64,000 nt of DNA from JANPBY01 sp963851405 (GCA_963851405.1 CAWKPB010000007.1:372001-436000), one strand, 5' to 3'; counted from the first letter of the stretch, positions 1 to 9,071 are shown. Notes: a model not told the origin generated them from the sequence alone. Program-made: numbers and translations.

Positions 1-348
1 CGTGGTCACGTTGTCGAGGAACGCCGAGGTCACGGCCGTCACGATCATCAGCAGGACGAGAACCGGGTACGGGCGGCCGCGGCCGCGTTTGACCGCCCAG
101 ATGGCGAGGTACTCGAAGACCCCGGTGGGCCGCAGCACACCGACGATCACCATCATCGCCAGCAGCAGGAGCAGGACGTCCCAGGCGATGCCGGTCTCGC
201 GGGAGAACAAAGCGTCGTCGGTCGTGACGATGCCTGCGACCAAGACGATGGCTGCCCCTCCGAGGGCAGCAGCGACCCGGTGCACCTTCTCCGTGGCCAG
301 CAGGATGTAGACGGCGACGAAGATCGCCGCGGCGAACCACGCGGTCAC
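1..348 (-). CDS. ArsB/NhaD-type ion permease, N-terminal fragment
   Basis: Reading leftward from a GTG at 348, the frame stays open to the window edge and gives about 116 residues. They hold a first membrane segment (residues about 3-18), a second hydrophobic segment (about 26-38), the stretch VLLLLLAMMVIVG (about 52-64), a basic loop (KRGRGRP) and a further segment ending in SAFLDNVTT. The pattern of short helices and the final FLDN(V)TT motif are typical of the ion transporter superfamily that includes ArsB, NhaD and SLC13 carriers. The start overlaps the TGA stop of the upstream CBS gene (GTGA), so the two are probably translated together and the CBS protein may regulate the carrier. Substrate cannot be told; the rest of the gene lies outside the window. 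Confidence 0.75.
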   Translation of the reverse strand, partial: MTAWFAAAIFVAVYILLATEKVHRVAAALGGAAIVLVAGIVTTDDALFSRETGIAWDVLLLLLAMMVIVGVLRPTGVFEYLAIWAVKRGRGRPYPVLVLLMIVTAVTSAFLDNVTT

Positions 349-800
349 GCGTCAGTCCCTCGGTCGGGGAGAAGCGCTGCCAACAGGCGCTGCACGCTGA
401 TCGCGCCGACGATCCGCCCGTCGTCCACGACAACGACGAGGGGAGCCCGGTTGTCCTGCATGGCCAGGGCGATCTCGATCACCGTGCAGTCGGGTTCGAC
501 GATCGCGGCTGGAGGTAGCTCGTCAGGCAGCGCTTCTCGCAGCGTGCGCGCTTCGGCAGCCTCGACCAACGCGTCGGCGTGCTCCTCGTCCCAGGTCCGG
601 GCCAGCCCCGGGTTGCCCCGGAGATAGCGAGGGAGCGCCAGCCCCGCCACCTGGCTGCCGGCGACGACACCACGAAGCTGCCCGTCGTCGTCGGTGACGA
701 CGATCCCCGGCTGGCCCTGCGCGACGATGGCCATCGCCAAAGACAGGGGGTCGTCCAGGTGGACGACGGGTGTCAGTTGGGCCAAGTCCTGAGCCTTCAT
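345..800 (-). CDS. CBS-domain pair protein
   Basis: A 151-residue soluble protein made almost entirely of two CBS modules: residues about 1-60 (with GIVVTDDDGQLRGVVAG) and about 95-148 (with APLVVVVDDGRIVGAIS). CBS pairs bind adenine nucleotides and act as energy or ionic sensors on attached or neighbouring proteins. I chose the ATG at 800 because it begins directly with the first CBS strand; a longer frame reaches 884 but would run into the divergent gene. The stop overlaps the start of the permease fragment downstream, which suggests a separate regulatory subunit for that transporter. The ligand is unknown. Confidence 0.8.
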   Translation of the reverse strand: MKAQDLAQLTPVVHLDDPLSLAMAIVAQGQPGIVVTDDDGQLRGVVAGSQVAGLALPRYLRGNPGLARTWDEEHADALVEAAEARTLREALPDELPPAAIVEPDCTVIEIALAMQDNRAPLVVVVDDGRIVGAISVQRLLAALLPDRGTDA

Positions 801-858
801 GCCGATGAGGCTAGCCTCGGAGCGCTCAACCCGTCCGCCCCGGCCTACGCTGATCGTC

Positions 859-1668
859 ATGTCCGACGCGGTACAGGTGCCCACGGCGCGGATCGCGTTG
901 TCCAGTGGATCGGTCTACCCCGAGTCCCCGGCGGCCGCGTTCGAACTGGCCGCACGACTGGGGTACGACGGCATCGAGCTCCTGGTGTTCTCCGACCCGG
1001 TCTCCCAAGACGTGGAAGCGGTACGGCGCCTGTCGGATCACTACGGCGTCCCCGTACTCGCCGTACACGCGCCATGCCTGATCATCACCCGGCGCGTGTG
1101 GGGCACCGACCCGTGGTTGAAGCTCGAGAAGAGCAAGGACGCCGCGGAACGACTCGGGGCCTCGACGGTCGTCGTACACCCGCCGTTTCGATGGCAGCGC
1201 GACTACGCCCGGCAGTTTGTCGAAGGCGTGGCGCGGATGAAGGAAGCCACCGACGTGGTCTTCGCGGTGGAGAACATGTTTCCGTGGCGGGCCCGCGCCC
1301 GGGAGCTGCAGGCCTATGCCCCGGCCTGGGACCCCACCGATGACGACTACGACCACCTGACCCTGGACCTGTCCCACACCGCCGTCTCCGGCTCCGACGC
1401 CATCGCCATGGCCACCGGATTCGGCGACCGGCTGGCGCACCTGCACCTCGCTGACGGCAGCGGTTCGGCCCGAGACGAACATCTGGTGCCCGGGCGCGGA
1501 ACGCAGCCCTGCGCCCAGATGCTGGAACGGCTCGCGTCGCAAGGCTTCGCCGGCACGGTGGTGGTCGAAGTGTCGACACGCAAGGCGATCAGCCCGGCTC
1601 AGCGCGAGGCCGATCTCGCCGAAGCCCTGGCCTTCGCCCGCCTCAACTTGGCGAGCGCCGCCCCATGA
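859..1668 (+). CDS. Sugar phosphate isomerase/epimerase family (TIM barrel)
   Basis: A 269-residue xylose-isomerase-like TIM-barrel protein. Recognisable strands and likely metal ligands follow the family order: VHAPC, VVVHPPF, AVENMFP (Glu), LTLDLSHT (Asp/His), HLHLADG (His) and a final VVVEVS (Glu). Such proteins isomerise or epimerise sugar phosphates or related small metabolites, or belong to the endonuclease IV fold; the exact substrate cannot be inferred. The ATG at 859 is preferred over an in-frame ATG at 799 that would overlap the divergent CBS gene. The stop overlaps the ATG of the next ABC ATPase (ATGA), so these genes form an operon. Confidence 0.75.
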   Translation: MSDAVQVPTARIALSSGSVYPESPAAAFELAARLGYDGIELLVFSDPVSQDVEAVRRLSDHYGVPVLAVHAPCLIITRRVWGTDPWLKLEKSKDAAERLGASTVVVHPPFRWQRDYARQFVEGVARMKEATDVVFAVENMFPWRARARELQAYAPAWDPTDDDYDHLTLDLSHTAVSGSDAIAMATGFGDRLAHLHLADGSGSARDEHLVPGRGTQPCAQMLERLASQGFAGTVVVEVSTRKAISPAQREADLAEALAFARLNLASAAP

Positions 1669-2414
1669 GCGATCCCGCAACCCCGTTCGCGGGCCACGAT
1701 CAAAGCCCCGCGATCCGGACGCGGGCGCTGCGCGTGGTGCGTGGCGGGCGTCCTGTTCTTGCGTCCCTCGACGTGTCCGTCCCACGCGGACAGGTCACGG
1801 GGTTGCTGGGGCCGAGCGGGTGCGGCAAGTCCACGTTCATGCGGGCCGTCGTCGGTGCGCAGATCGTGGCGAGCGGGACGATCGAGGTGCTCGGCCTACC
1901 CGCGGGCAGCCCGGCCGCCCGTCAACGGGTGGCCTACCTGACCCAAGAACGAGGCGTCTACGCCGACCTGTCGGTACGGGAGAACCTCGCGTACTTCGCG
2001 GCGATGCTCAGCGCGCCTCGCACCGATGTGGACCGGGTGCTCGAGGAGGTCGACCTCACCGATCACGCGGACTCGCTGGTCAGTCGGCTGTCCGGGGGCC
2101 AGGCTAGCCGGGCTTCCCTGGCGACGGCGCTGCTCGGGTCGCCCGAACTGCTGGTCCTCGACGAACCCACGGTCGGCCTGGATCCGGTGCTCCGACGTGA
2201 GCTCTGGACGCTGTTCCGACGACTCAGCGACGGCGGCGCGACGTTGCTCGTGTCAAGCCACGTCATGGACGAGGCCGAGCGCTGCGACCGGCTGCTCCTC
2301 ATGCGAGACGGCGTGTTCCTGGCCGACACCACGCTGCCGGAGCTGCTTGAGCAAACGGGCACTCCCGACGTCGAGTCCGCCTTCCTCAGCCTGATTGACG
2401 GGGACGCGGCATGA
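1665..2414 (+). CDS. ABC transporter ATP-binding protein (ABC-2/DrrA-like)
   Basis: A 249-residue ATPase with Walker A GPSGCGKST (49-57), Q-loop TQER near 93-96, signature LSGGQ (142-146) and Walker B LLVLDEPT (162-169), followed by the switch histidine region SSHVMDEAERC. It belongs to the DrrA/NodI-like group that energises ABC-2 exporters of drugs, lipids or polysaccharides. It starts inside the stop of the isomerase gene and its own stop overlaps the permease start (ATGA), giving a compact three-gene operon. Substrate is unknown. Confidence 0.9.
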   Translation: MSDPATPFAGHDQSPAIRTRALRVVRGGRPVLASLDVSVPRGQVTGLLGPSGCGKSTFMRAVVGAQIVASGTIEVLGLPAGSPAARQRVAYLTQERGVYADLSVRENLAYFAAMLSAPRTDVDRVLEEVDLTDHADSLVSRLSGGQASRASLATALLGSPELLVLDEPTVGLDPVLRRELWTLFRRLSDGGATLLVSSHVMDEAERCDRLLLMRDGVFLADTTLPELLEQTGTPDVESAFLSLIDGDAA

Positions 2415-3148
2415 GTTGGGCGCGCATGCGCGCGACCGCGGCCAGGGTCCTGCGCCAACTTCGCCACGACCCGCGCACCGTGGCTTTGATGCTGATCGTT
2501 CCCTGCGCTCTGTTGGCGCTGCTGTGGTGGGTGCTGATCGACTATCCCAACGCCTTCAGCCAAAACGCCCCGGCGCTGCTGGCGATCTTCCCGCTGATCA
2601 GCATGTTCCTCATCACCAGCATCGCAACGCTGCGCGAACGGTCCTCCGGCACGCTCGAGCGGCTGCTCACGATGCCGATGGGAAAGGCCGAGTTCCTGGG
2701 TGGCTACGGACTCGCGTTCGGGGCCGCGGCGACCCTGCAGGCGACCCTTGCGAGCGCTCTGGCGCTCGGGCCGCTGGGGATGGAGGTGCAGGGACGCCCC
2801 TGGCAGGTCGTGGGCGTGGCCATCCTGGTGGCCCTGCTGGGGACGAGCCTCGGCCTTTTCGTGAGTGCTTTCGCGCAGACGGAGTTCCAGGCGGTGCAGT
2901 TCATGCCCGCGCTGATCCTGCCGCAGCTCCTCCTGTGCGGCCTGATCATCCCGGTCGACCGCCTCCCGACCTTCCTCGAGTTCGTAGCCCGCTTGCTGCC
3001 GCTCACCTACGCCGTCGACGCCATGCAGTTGCTGGCGCAGAGCAGCGCCTTCGCGGGCGAGCTCTTGCGGGACGTCCTCGTCCTCGTGGGGTTCACCGTT
3101 GGCCTGCTGATCCTTGGGGCCGGCACGCTCCGCCGCCGTACCGCCTAG
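2411..3148 (+). CDS. ABC-2 type transporter permease
   Basis: A 245-residue membrane protein with about six hydrophobic segments: near residues 27-46, 56-72, 98-122, 136-157, 173-190 and 222-239. The part LIIPVDRLPTFLEFVARLLPLTYAVDAM is the conserved region of DrrB-like ABC-2 permeases before the last helix. It pairs with the overlapping ATPase gene to form an exporter in the cytoplasmic membrane. Transcription probably ends in the large inverted repeat just downstream. Confidence 0.9.
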   Translation: MSWARMRATAARVLRQLRHDPRTVALMLIVPCALLALLWWVLIDYPNAFSQNAPALLAIFPLISMFLITSIATLRERSSGTLERLLTMPMGKAEFLGGYGLAFGAAATLQATLASALALGPLGMEVQGRPWQVVGVAILVALLGTSLGLFVSAFAQTEFQAVQFMPALILPQLLLCGLIIPVDRLPTFLEFVARLLPLTYAVDAMQLLAQSSAFAGELLRDVLVLVGFTVGLLILGAGTLRRRTA

Positions 3149-3193
3149 ACCTCACCCCGGGCTCCGCACTCGCACCCTCAAGCCCGATGGAGG

Positions 3194-3301
3194 CCGAGGT
3201 TGGCCGGCGAAGTGGGGAGTCGGCCGTGGCTGGGGCTGACGGGAGGCCCCGCGCAGCGGGGCCGGATGGAGACCGACGGACGATTCGCCGGCCAACCTCG
3301 G
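3194..3301. terminator. Nested inverted repeat between convergent genes
   Basis: Two perfect 18-base arms (3194-3211, CCGAGGTTGGCCGGCGAA, and its reverse complement at 3284-3301) enclose about 70 bases, inside which a second perfect hairpin lies at 3245-3263 (8-bp GC stem, loop GCA). It sits between the end of the ABC permease and the end of the convergent isochorismatase-like gene, so a bidirectional terminator is the simplest role. No T-run follows. Confidence 0.55.
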
Positions 3302-3333
3302 ACGGGGGCCGACGGCGCCAGCGCACCCTAGGG

Positions 3334-3921
3334 CTAGAGCGAGAACCCCGGCGGTGTCACCAGCTCGGGGTTGGCGTGCTCGAACGCGCGGGCGCTGGCC
3401 AGGTCGTGGACCCAGTCGTAGTACAGCTCCTTCGCGGAGATCAGCGCGATGCCCTCCTGCGCCAACCTCTTGAGTCCATGGTCATGAGCGGCGCCCGCGG
3501 AGAACACCGCATCGCGCACCACCACAGCCGTTAGGCCGAGCGCCGCGAAGCCCAGCGCCGACTGCGCCACGCACACATCGGTCTCCATGCCTAGGAGAAC
3601 CACCGTGCGGCGGCTGGATACCCGTACGGCTTCGGCGATCGGCGAATTGTCCGCCGCGCCGAACACGGTCTTGTCGAACACCTGCGCGCCTTGGGGCAGT
3701 CGAGCCCGGATTTGCGCGGCCGTCGGGCCGTTGGTCGCAGCGTCCTCCTCGGTGACCACCACTGGCACGTCGAGCGCGTCGGCGACGCCGCACACCCAGG
3801 CGACGACGTCGAGCGCAGCCTCCTTGGCCCGCTGGTCCACGTCGGTGCGCTCGCGCGGATAGAAGTCGGTTTGGGCGTCGACGACCAGGAGCAGGCTGTC
3901 GGTGGCGTCGATGAGCGGCAT
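3334..3921 (-). CDS. Isochorismatase/nicotinamidase-family cysteine hydrolase
   Basis: A 195-residue protein with the family's catalytic triad in the right spacing: Asp15 in VVDAQTDF, Lys84 in DKTVFGA and Cys117 in ETDVCVAQ. The typical cis-peptide strand LLGMETDVCV precedes the cysteine. Members hydrolyse isochorismate, nicotinamide or carbamoyl compounds; nothing in the neighbourhood points to one of these. The following gene is divergent, so this is probably a single-gene unit ending in the inverted repeat at 3194-3301. Confidence 0.85.
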   Translation of the reverse strand: MPLIDATDSLLLVVDAQTDFYPRERTDVDQRAKEAALDVVAWVCGVADALDVPVVVTEEDAATNGPTAAQIRARLPQGAQVFDKTVFGAADNSPIAEAVRVSSRRTVVLLGMETDVCVAQSALGFAALGLTAVVVRDAVFSAGAAHDHGLKRLAQEGIALISAKELYYDWVHDLASARAFEHANPELVTPPGFSL

Positions 3922-4019
3922 CGGGACTCCGGCGGTGACGTGGCCAGGCTGCGGTGGACCATCATCGCAGGGAGTGACCGGGCCTCTAGACTCGCGGCGA
4001 CCGAAGAGGAGACCTCCCC

Positions 4020-4949
4020 GTGATCCGACGGACCTTGCTGAGTGCGAGCCGCAGTGAGCGGCTCAAGCACCTCGCGGCTGGCGCCCCCGTGAGCCGCAAC
4101 GTGGTCCGCAGGTTTGTTGCGGGCGAGACGGCCGGGGAAGCCGTCGCCGTTGCCGGAGCGCTCATCGCGGAGGGTCGGCTAGCGTCCCTCGACCACCTCG
4201 GCGAGGACACCCTCGACGCGAGCCAGGCAGACACCACCCGAGCGGCATACATCGACGTGCTCGAGGCCCTGAGCGAAGCCGGCCTCACCGACGGGACCGA
4301 GGTTTCGGTCAAGCTCTCCGCCATGGGCCAGGCGCTGCCGGGCGATGGCGAGAAGGTGGCCCTCGACAATGTGCGTCAGATCTGCGCCACGGCCGACCGG
4401 GTCGGAACGACGGTGACCCTGGACATGGAAGACCACACGACGGTCGACTCGACGCTGGGGATCCTCGCCGAGCTGCGCCAGGACTTCCCGCAGACCGGAG
4501 CCGTCCTCCAGTCCTATCTGTTTCGTACCGAAGCCGACTGCCGAGACCTCGCCCATGAGGGATCACGGATCCGGTTGTGCAAGGGCGCCTACAAGGAGCC
4601 GGAGTCTGTGGCCTGGCAGGACAAGTCCGACGTGGACCGGTCGTACGTGCGCTGCCTCAAGATCCTGATGGGTGGCGGCGGTTACCCGATGGTGGCCACC
4701 CACGATCCGCGGCTGGTCGAGATCGCTGGCGCGTTGGCCATTCGCCACGAGCGCGAGCAAGGATCGTACGAGTATCAAATGCTCTACGGGGTGCGCCCCT
4801 CGGAGCAGCGCCGATTGGCGGCGGAGGGGGAGAAGATGCGCGTGTACGTGCCCTACGGCGATGAGTGGTACGCCTACCTAGTCCGACGGATGGCCGAGAA
4901 ACCAGCCAACCTGGCGCTGTTCCTGCGCGCGGTCTCGAGCCGAGGATGA
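4020..4949 (+). CDS. putB: Proline dehydrogenase (monofunctional)
   Basis: A 309-residue FAD enzyme that oxidises proline to pyrroline-5-carboxylate at the membrane. Family hallmarks are VSVKLSAMGQ, TLDMEDH, VLQSYLFRTEADC, RLCKGAYKEP, the YQMLYGVR flavin region and the C-terminal substrate motif YVPYGDEWYAYLVRRMAE. Length matches the short PutB-type enzymes of Gram-positives rather than the PutA fusion. Start is a GTG with a purine-rich site (GAGGAGA) just upstream. Its TGA overlaps the ATG of proC. Confidence 0.92.
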   Translation: MIRRTLLSASRSERLKHLAAGAPVSRNVVRRFVAGETAGEAVAVAGALIAEGRLASLDHLGEDTLDASQADTTRAAYIDVLEALSEAGLTDGTEVSVKLSAMGQALPGDGEKVALDNVRQICATADRVGTTVTLDMEDHTTVDSTLGILAELRQDFPQTGAVLQSYLFRTEADCRDLAHEGSRIRLCKGAYKEPESVAWQDKSDVDRSYVRCLKILMGGGGYPMVATHDPRLVEIAGALAIRHEREQGSYEYQMLYGVRPSEQRRLAAEGEKMRVYVPYGDEWYAYLVRRMAEKPANLALFLRAVSSRG

Positions 4950-5749
4950 GCGGGCGTACGGCGGTGTTCGGCGCCGGCGTGATGGGGGAAGCGCTGCTTT
5001 CCGGACTGCTTCGCTCCGGCATTCGGCCCGAAGACCTGGTGATCACCGAGCGCCGCGACGACCGGGCCAAGGAACTCCAGGACCGTTACGGGGTCGAGGT
5101 TCTCGACAACGTCGCAGCGGCCGAGGTCGCGGACACGCTGGTGCTCGTCGTGAAGCCGCAAGACATGGCCGCCTTGATCGCAGAGATCAAGCCCGCGATG
5201 CGCCCGGGTGCGTTGCTCGTCTCCCTGGCCGCGGGAATCACGACGGACTTCCTCGAGGAGCAGCTGCCCCAAGGGACTCCCGTGGTCCGGGTCATGCCCA
5301 ATACCCCGGCGCTGGTCGACGAGGGGATGGCGGCCATCTCCGGTGGGCGCCATTGCGATGAGGCGCATCTGGCCGAAGCCGAATCGCTGCTGCGCGCCGT
5401 AGGTCGGGTCGTACGGGTGCCCGAGAAGCACCAGGACGCGGTGACTGCGATCAGCGGGTCCGGGCCGGCGTACATCTTCTACGTCGTTGAAGCCATGATC
5501 GAGGCGGGTGTTCTGCTCGGGCTGCCTCGTTCGACGTCCAACGAGTTGGTCGTGCAGACGCTGGTGGGTGCGGCCAAGATGTTGCAGGAGACCGGGGAGC
5601 ATCCGACGGTGCTGCGCGAGAACGTCACCTCGCCCGCGGGCACCACGGTGGCTGCCCTTCGGCAGCTCGATGACCACAAGGTTCGGGCCGCGTTCCTGTC
5701 CGCCATGGAGGCGGCGCGGGATCGGTCGCGCGAGCTGGCGGACGGCTGA
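4946..5749 (+). CDS. proC: Pyrroline-5-carboxylate reductase
   Basis: A 267-residue NAD(P)H enzyme performing the last step of proline synthesis. It has the N-terminal Rossmann motif FGAGVMGEALL, the strand LVLVVKPQDM, RVMPNTPALV and the C-terminal family signature VTAISGSGPAYIFYVVEAM. The ATG at 4946 overlaps the stop of proline dehydrogenase; a longer in-frame start at 4865 lies inside that gene and is unlikely. The pairing means one transcript encodes opposing steps between proline and pyrroline-5-carboxylate. Confidence 0.95.
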   Translation: MSGRTAVFGAGVMGEALLSGLLRSGIRPEDLVITERRDDRAKELQDRYGVEVLDNVAAAEVADTLVLVVKPQDMAALIAEIKPAMRPGALLVSLAAGITTDFLEEQLPQGTPVVRVMPNTPALVDEGMAAISGGRHCDEAHLAEAESLLRAVGRVVRVPEKHQDAVTAISGSGPAYIFYVVEAMIEAGVLLGLPRSTSNELVVQTLVGAAKMLQETGEHPTVLRENVTSPAGTTVAALRQLDDHKVRAAFLSAMEAARDRSRELADG

Positions 5750-5785
5750 GTCGCAGCCCGCTCCGGGCGAACCTACGATTGGGTT

Positions 5786-7159
5786 GTGCTTCCCCGGTCT
5801 TCGACTTCCCCGACTGTCGCTGCGCGCTCCCTTCCGTGGCTGGGTCTCGCCGTGGTCGTGGCGCTGGCGGTGAGCGGTTGCTCGGGCGATGAGGCTCCGG
5901 CCGTGGAGACAGCTCCCGTGGGGCGCGGCACGGTCACGGAGTACGTCGAGGCGCCAGCGGTCATCACCGCGCGGGCGAGCTCGACGGTGACGGCCACGGC
6001 CTCCGGCCGGATTGCGTCCATCGAGGTGAGGGACGGGCAACGCGTGCGGCGGGGCAAGGTGCTCATCGTCGTGAAGTCGCCGTCGGCGCAGAAGGCCTTG
6101 CGCCAAGCCAGCGCGGCCGACGCCCAAGCCGCGTCCGCCGGAAATGTGAGCCTCCCGCGCACGAGCATCGCCGCCTCCCAGAGCCAGGCAGACGCGGCCG
6201 CCGCGTCGGCGTTCGCCACTGCGCGTGACGCGGCTCGAGCCATCCCGATCGCCGCCGCCCGCCAGCGGGCCCTCGCCCAGATCGCGCGGGCCCAGGCGGC
6301 GTATGCCGCTGCGCGTGCCCAGGGCCAGCAGGCCACGTCCAACCTCAACCAGGGCGTCGCGGCCCTCGAACGTTCGCTGTCCAACCTTGCGGGGATCCAG
6401 CGCCAGCAGACGAAGGCCGCGCTCGCAGCCGCGCAGGCCACGGTCGACGGGCTGATCATTCGCGCTCCCGTGGGCGGCCGGGTCCAGCTCGGGGGCGTCC
6501 CGGCCGCGGGGGGCTCGGACCTGTCCAGCCTCGTGGGGTCCTTGCCGGAGTCGCTGCAGGGCAGCGCCTCCTCGTTGCTGGGCGGCTCAGATGGAAACGA
6601 GTCGACCGCGGGGACGCTGACCGTAGGGGCACCCGTTTCGGCGGGCTCCACGGTGGCGACGGTCACCGACGTGTCGGTCCTGTCGGCCTCGGCCTTGGTT
6701 GATGAGACCGACATCCTGCTCGTAGAACCCGGAGTGGGTGCCGACATCGAGCTCGATGCCGTCCCCGATGCCTCCTACGCGGGCGTTGTCCGGACCATCA
6801 ATCAGCAACCGACCGCGAGCAGTCGCGGCGGGGTGGCCTACACGGTGGTGCTGTCTTTCCGCGGAGGAACGATGAGCGATGGAGGTCCGGCGCCACGCCC
6901 ACGCCCCGGCATGTCCGCCGTTGCGCGGCTCCAGGTCCGGGAGGCCGTAGGGGTCGTTGCCGTTCCAGCCGCTGCGGTGTTCCGAGACACCGTGGGTGAC
7001 GCAGTGTGGGTGGTGGACGGGGGCGTCATCGAACGCCGCGCGGTCACGCTCGGCGCGCAAGGCGCAGACACCATCGAAGTGTCCGACGGCCTGGCCGAAG
7101 GAGAGGTTGTCGTCGTCCGCGGGGCCGATCAGGTGCGTGACGGGCAGAGCCTCCCGTGA
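5786..7159 (+). CDS. MacA/HlyD-type efflux adaptor lipoprotein
   Basis: A 457-residue exported lipoprotein: a hydrophobic signal segment ends in the lipobox VSGC with Cys32. The biotinyl-lipoyl-like strand region (about 45-110), an Ala/Gln-rich coiled-coil hairpin (about 110-230) and beta-barrel domains follow in the order of RND/ABC periplasmic adaptors. The GTG at 5786 is the only sensible start before the signal. It overlaps the ATPase and permease genes downstream (GTGA then ATGA), forming a MacAB-like tripartite set; as a monoderm-type organism it would need no outer-membrane channel. Substrate unknown. Confidence 0.88.
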   Translation: MLPRSSTSPTVAARSLPWLGLAVVVALAVSGCSGDEAPAVETAPVGRGTVTEYVEAPAVITARASSTVTATASGRIASIEVRDGQRVRRGKVLIVVKSPSAQKALRQASAADAQAASAGNVSLPRTSIAASQSQADAAAASAFATARDAARAIPIAAARQRALAQIARAQAAYAAARAQGQQATSNLNQGVAALERSLSNLAGIQRQQTKAALAAAQATVDGLIIRAPVGGRVQLGGVPAAGGSDLSSLVGSLPESLQGSASSLLGGSDGNESTAGTLTVGAPVSAGSTVATVTDVSVLSASALVDETDILLVEPGVGADIELDAVPDASYAGVVRTINQQPTASSRGGVAYTVVLSFRGGTMSDGGPAPRPRPGMSAVARLQVREAVGVVAVPAAAVFRDTVGDAVWVVDGGVIERRAVTLGAQGADTIEVSDGLAEGEVVVVRGADQVRDGQSLP

Positions 7160-7890
7160 CGTCAACGCCCGCGCTCGAAGCGGTGGGCGTCACCCGCACC
7201 TATCACCTCGATGGCGTCGTGGTCGAAGCCCTCCGGGGGGTTTCGTTGGCCGTTGAACCCGGGGAGTACGCAGCCGTCATCGGCCCCTCTGGCTCTGGCA
7301 AGTCCACGCTGATGCACCTGTTTGGCTGCCTGGACCGGCCGACGACGGGGAGTTTGCGCGTCGATGGCAGAGAGATCGGCACCCTGAACGATGCGGAACT
7401 GGCGCAATTGCGCAACGCGGCCATCGGTTTCGTCTTCCAGTCCTTCCAGTTGCTGTCGCGGACCAGCGCGGTGGACAACGTGGCCTTGCCTTTGGTCTAT
7501 CGCGGGGTGGGGCGCCGTGAACGCAAGGAGCGGGCCATCGAGGCGCTCGAGGCCGTAGGTCTGGGCCACCGCCTCAGCCACCGTCCCGCCCAGATGTCAG
7601 GAGGGGAACAGCAGCGCGTCGCCATCGCCCGGGCGCTCGTGGGTCGACCGCGGCTGCTGCTCGCCGATGAACCGACCGGAAACCTCGACACGGCCAACGG
7701 CGCCGAAGTCATGGCGATCCTCGAAGGCCTCAATGCCGACCAAGGCGTCGCAGTTGTGCTCGTGACCCATGACCACGAAATCGCCGGTCGGGCTCGTCGG
7801 CAGATTCGGATGCGGGATGGACTGATCGAGTCCGACACCGGTGCTCGACCAGCGACGCCCTTCGAACCCGTCACTGGCCCCACGGCATGA
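7156..7890 (+). CDS. MacB/LolD-type ABC ATP-binding protein
   Basis: A 244-residue ATPase with Walker A GPSGSGKST (43-51), Q-loop VFQSFQLL, signature MSGGEQ (147-152) and Walker B LLLADEP (167-173) followed by TGNLD, the diagnostic wording of the MacB/LolD/FtsE subgroup. It energises the FtsX-like permease encoded by the overlapping next gene and works with the adaptor lipoprotein before it. Confidence 0.93.
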   Translation: MTSTPALEAVGVTRTYHLDGVVVEALRGVSLAVEPGEYAAVIGPSGSGKSTLMHLFGCLDRPTTGSLRVDGREIGTLNDAELAQLRNAAIGFVFQSFQLLSRTSAVDNVALPLVYRGVGRRERKERAIEALEAVGLGHRLSHRPAQMSGGEQQRVAIARALVGRPRLLLADEPTGNLDTANGAEVMAILEGLNADQGVAVVLVTHDHEIAGRARRQIRMRDGLIESDTGARPATPFEPVTGPTA

Positions 7891-9071
7891 AACTGGGCGA
7901 GGGCCTTCGAGTGGCCCTGGATGCCTTGCGGGCGAATCGGTTGCGCAGCCTGCTCACCATGTTGGGCGTCATCATCGGCGTCGCGGCTGTCGTCACCTTG
8001 GTGGCCATCGGGTCCGGCGCCAAGCGTGAAGTCGAGAATCAGGTGCAGGGTTTGGGGTCCAACCTGATCCTGGTGCTCCCCGGGCAGTTCGACTTCGGCT
8101 CCGCCCCCACCCTGAGCCGGCTGCAGCTGGAGGACGTCGACTACGTCGGCCGCGTGATCGGCAATCCGCAGGCGGTCGCAACGACGGTCTCTTCGGGCGA
8201 GGAGATCAGCGTTGGCTCCACCAGCATGTTCGCCACGGTCGCGGGCACCAACGAGAACATCCCCAACGTCTTTGATCGCCCGTTGGCCAAGGGCAGCTAT
8301 CTGACCTCAGGTGACGTCGATGCTCGGCGACGCGTGGTCGTGCTCGGGTCCGGGGTTGCCGACACCCTGTTCGGAGACGTCGACCCCTTGGGCCGTCAGG
8401 TCTCGGTCGCCGGTGTGCGGTTCCGGGTGATCGGGGTGTTCGAAGAGGTCGGCTCCACCTTCGGGGTGGACCGTGATGGTGAGGTCCATGTCCCAGTGAC
8501 CGCGGCTCAGCGGCTGTTCGGCGTCGACCGGATCGACGCATTGGCGGTCAAGGCGCCCACGCTGGACTCCATCGAGCCGCTGCAGGCCCGGATCGTCGAC
8601 TCGCTGGAGGAGAAGTACCCCGGCGACACGTTCTCTGCCGTGACCCAGACTCAGATCCTGGGGACCATCGGGACGATCCTCGGTCTGCTGACTTTGGTCC
8701 TGGCCGCCATCGCTGGGATCTCGTTGCTCGTGGGCGGTGTCGGCGTCTCCAACATCATGTTGGTCTCGGTCCGTGAGCGAACTCGAGAGATCGGCCTGCG
8801 CATGGCGTTGGGCGCACGGCAGCGCGACATCACCGTTCAGTTTTTGATCGAGGCTGTGTTGCTCACAACCATCGGTGGACTGATCGGGATGGGGCTCGGC
8901 ATCGGGGTCTCCTTGCTGGTCAACGCCTTGTCGCCGATCCCCGCGGTCATCGCCTGGTGGTCCGTGGTGCTCGCGTTCGTCGTCTCCGCATCCGTGGGCG
9001 TCTTCTTCGGCGTCTTTCCGGCACGGCGCGCGGGGCGTCTCGACCCGGTGGTCGCACTTCGCACCGAATGA
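7887..9071 (+). CDS. MacB-like FtsX-family permease
   Basis: A 394-residue protein with one N-terminal helix (residues about 18-42, LTMLGVIIGVAAVVTLVAIG), a large extracytoplasmic MacB-type core domain (about 50-260) and three C-terminal helices including the FtsX motif LLVGGVGVSNIMLVSVRERTREIG. It ends with PARRAGRLDPVVALRTE, the standard MacB tail. With the two preceding genes it forms a mechanotransmission-type ABC efflux system. Confidence 0.93.
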   Translation: MKLGEGLRVALDALRANRLRSLLTMLGVIIGVAAVVTLVAIGSGAKREVENQVQGLGSNLILVLPGQFDFGSAPTLSRLQLEDVDYVGRVIGNPQAVATTVSSGEEISVGSTSMFATVAGTNENIPNVFDRPLAKGSYLTSGDVDARRRVVVLGSGVADTLFGDVDPLGRQVSVAGVRFRVIGVFEEVGSTFGVDRDGEVHVPVTAAQRLFGVDRIDALAVKAPTLDSIEPLQARIVDSLEEKYPGDTFSAVTQTQILGTIGTILGLLTLVLAAIAGISLLVGGVGVSNIMLVSVRERTREIGLRMALGARQRDITVQFLIEAVLLTTIGGLIGMGLGIGVSLLVNALSPIPAVIAWWSVVLAFVVSASVGVFFGVFPARRAGRLDPVVALRTE

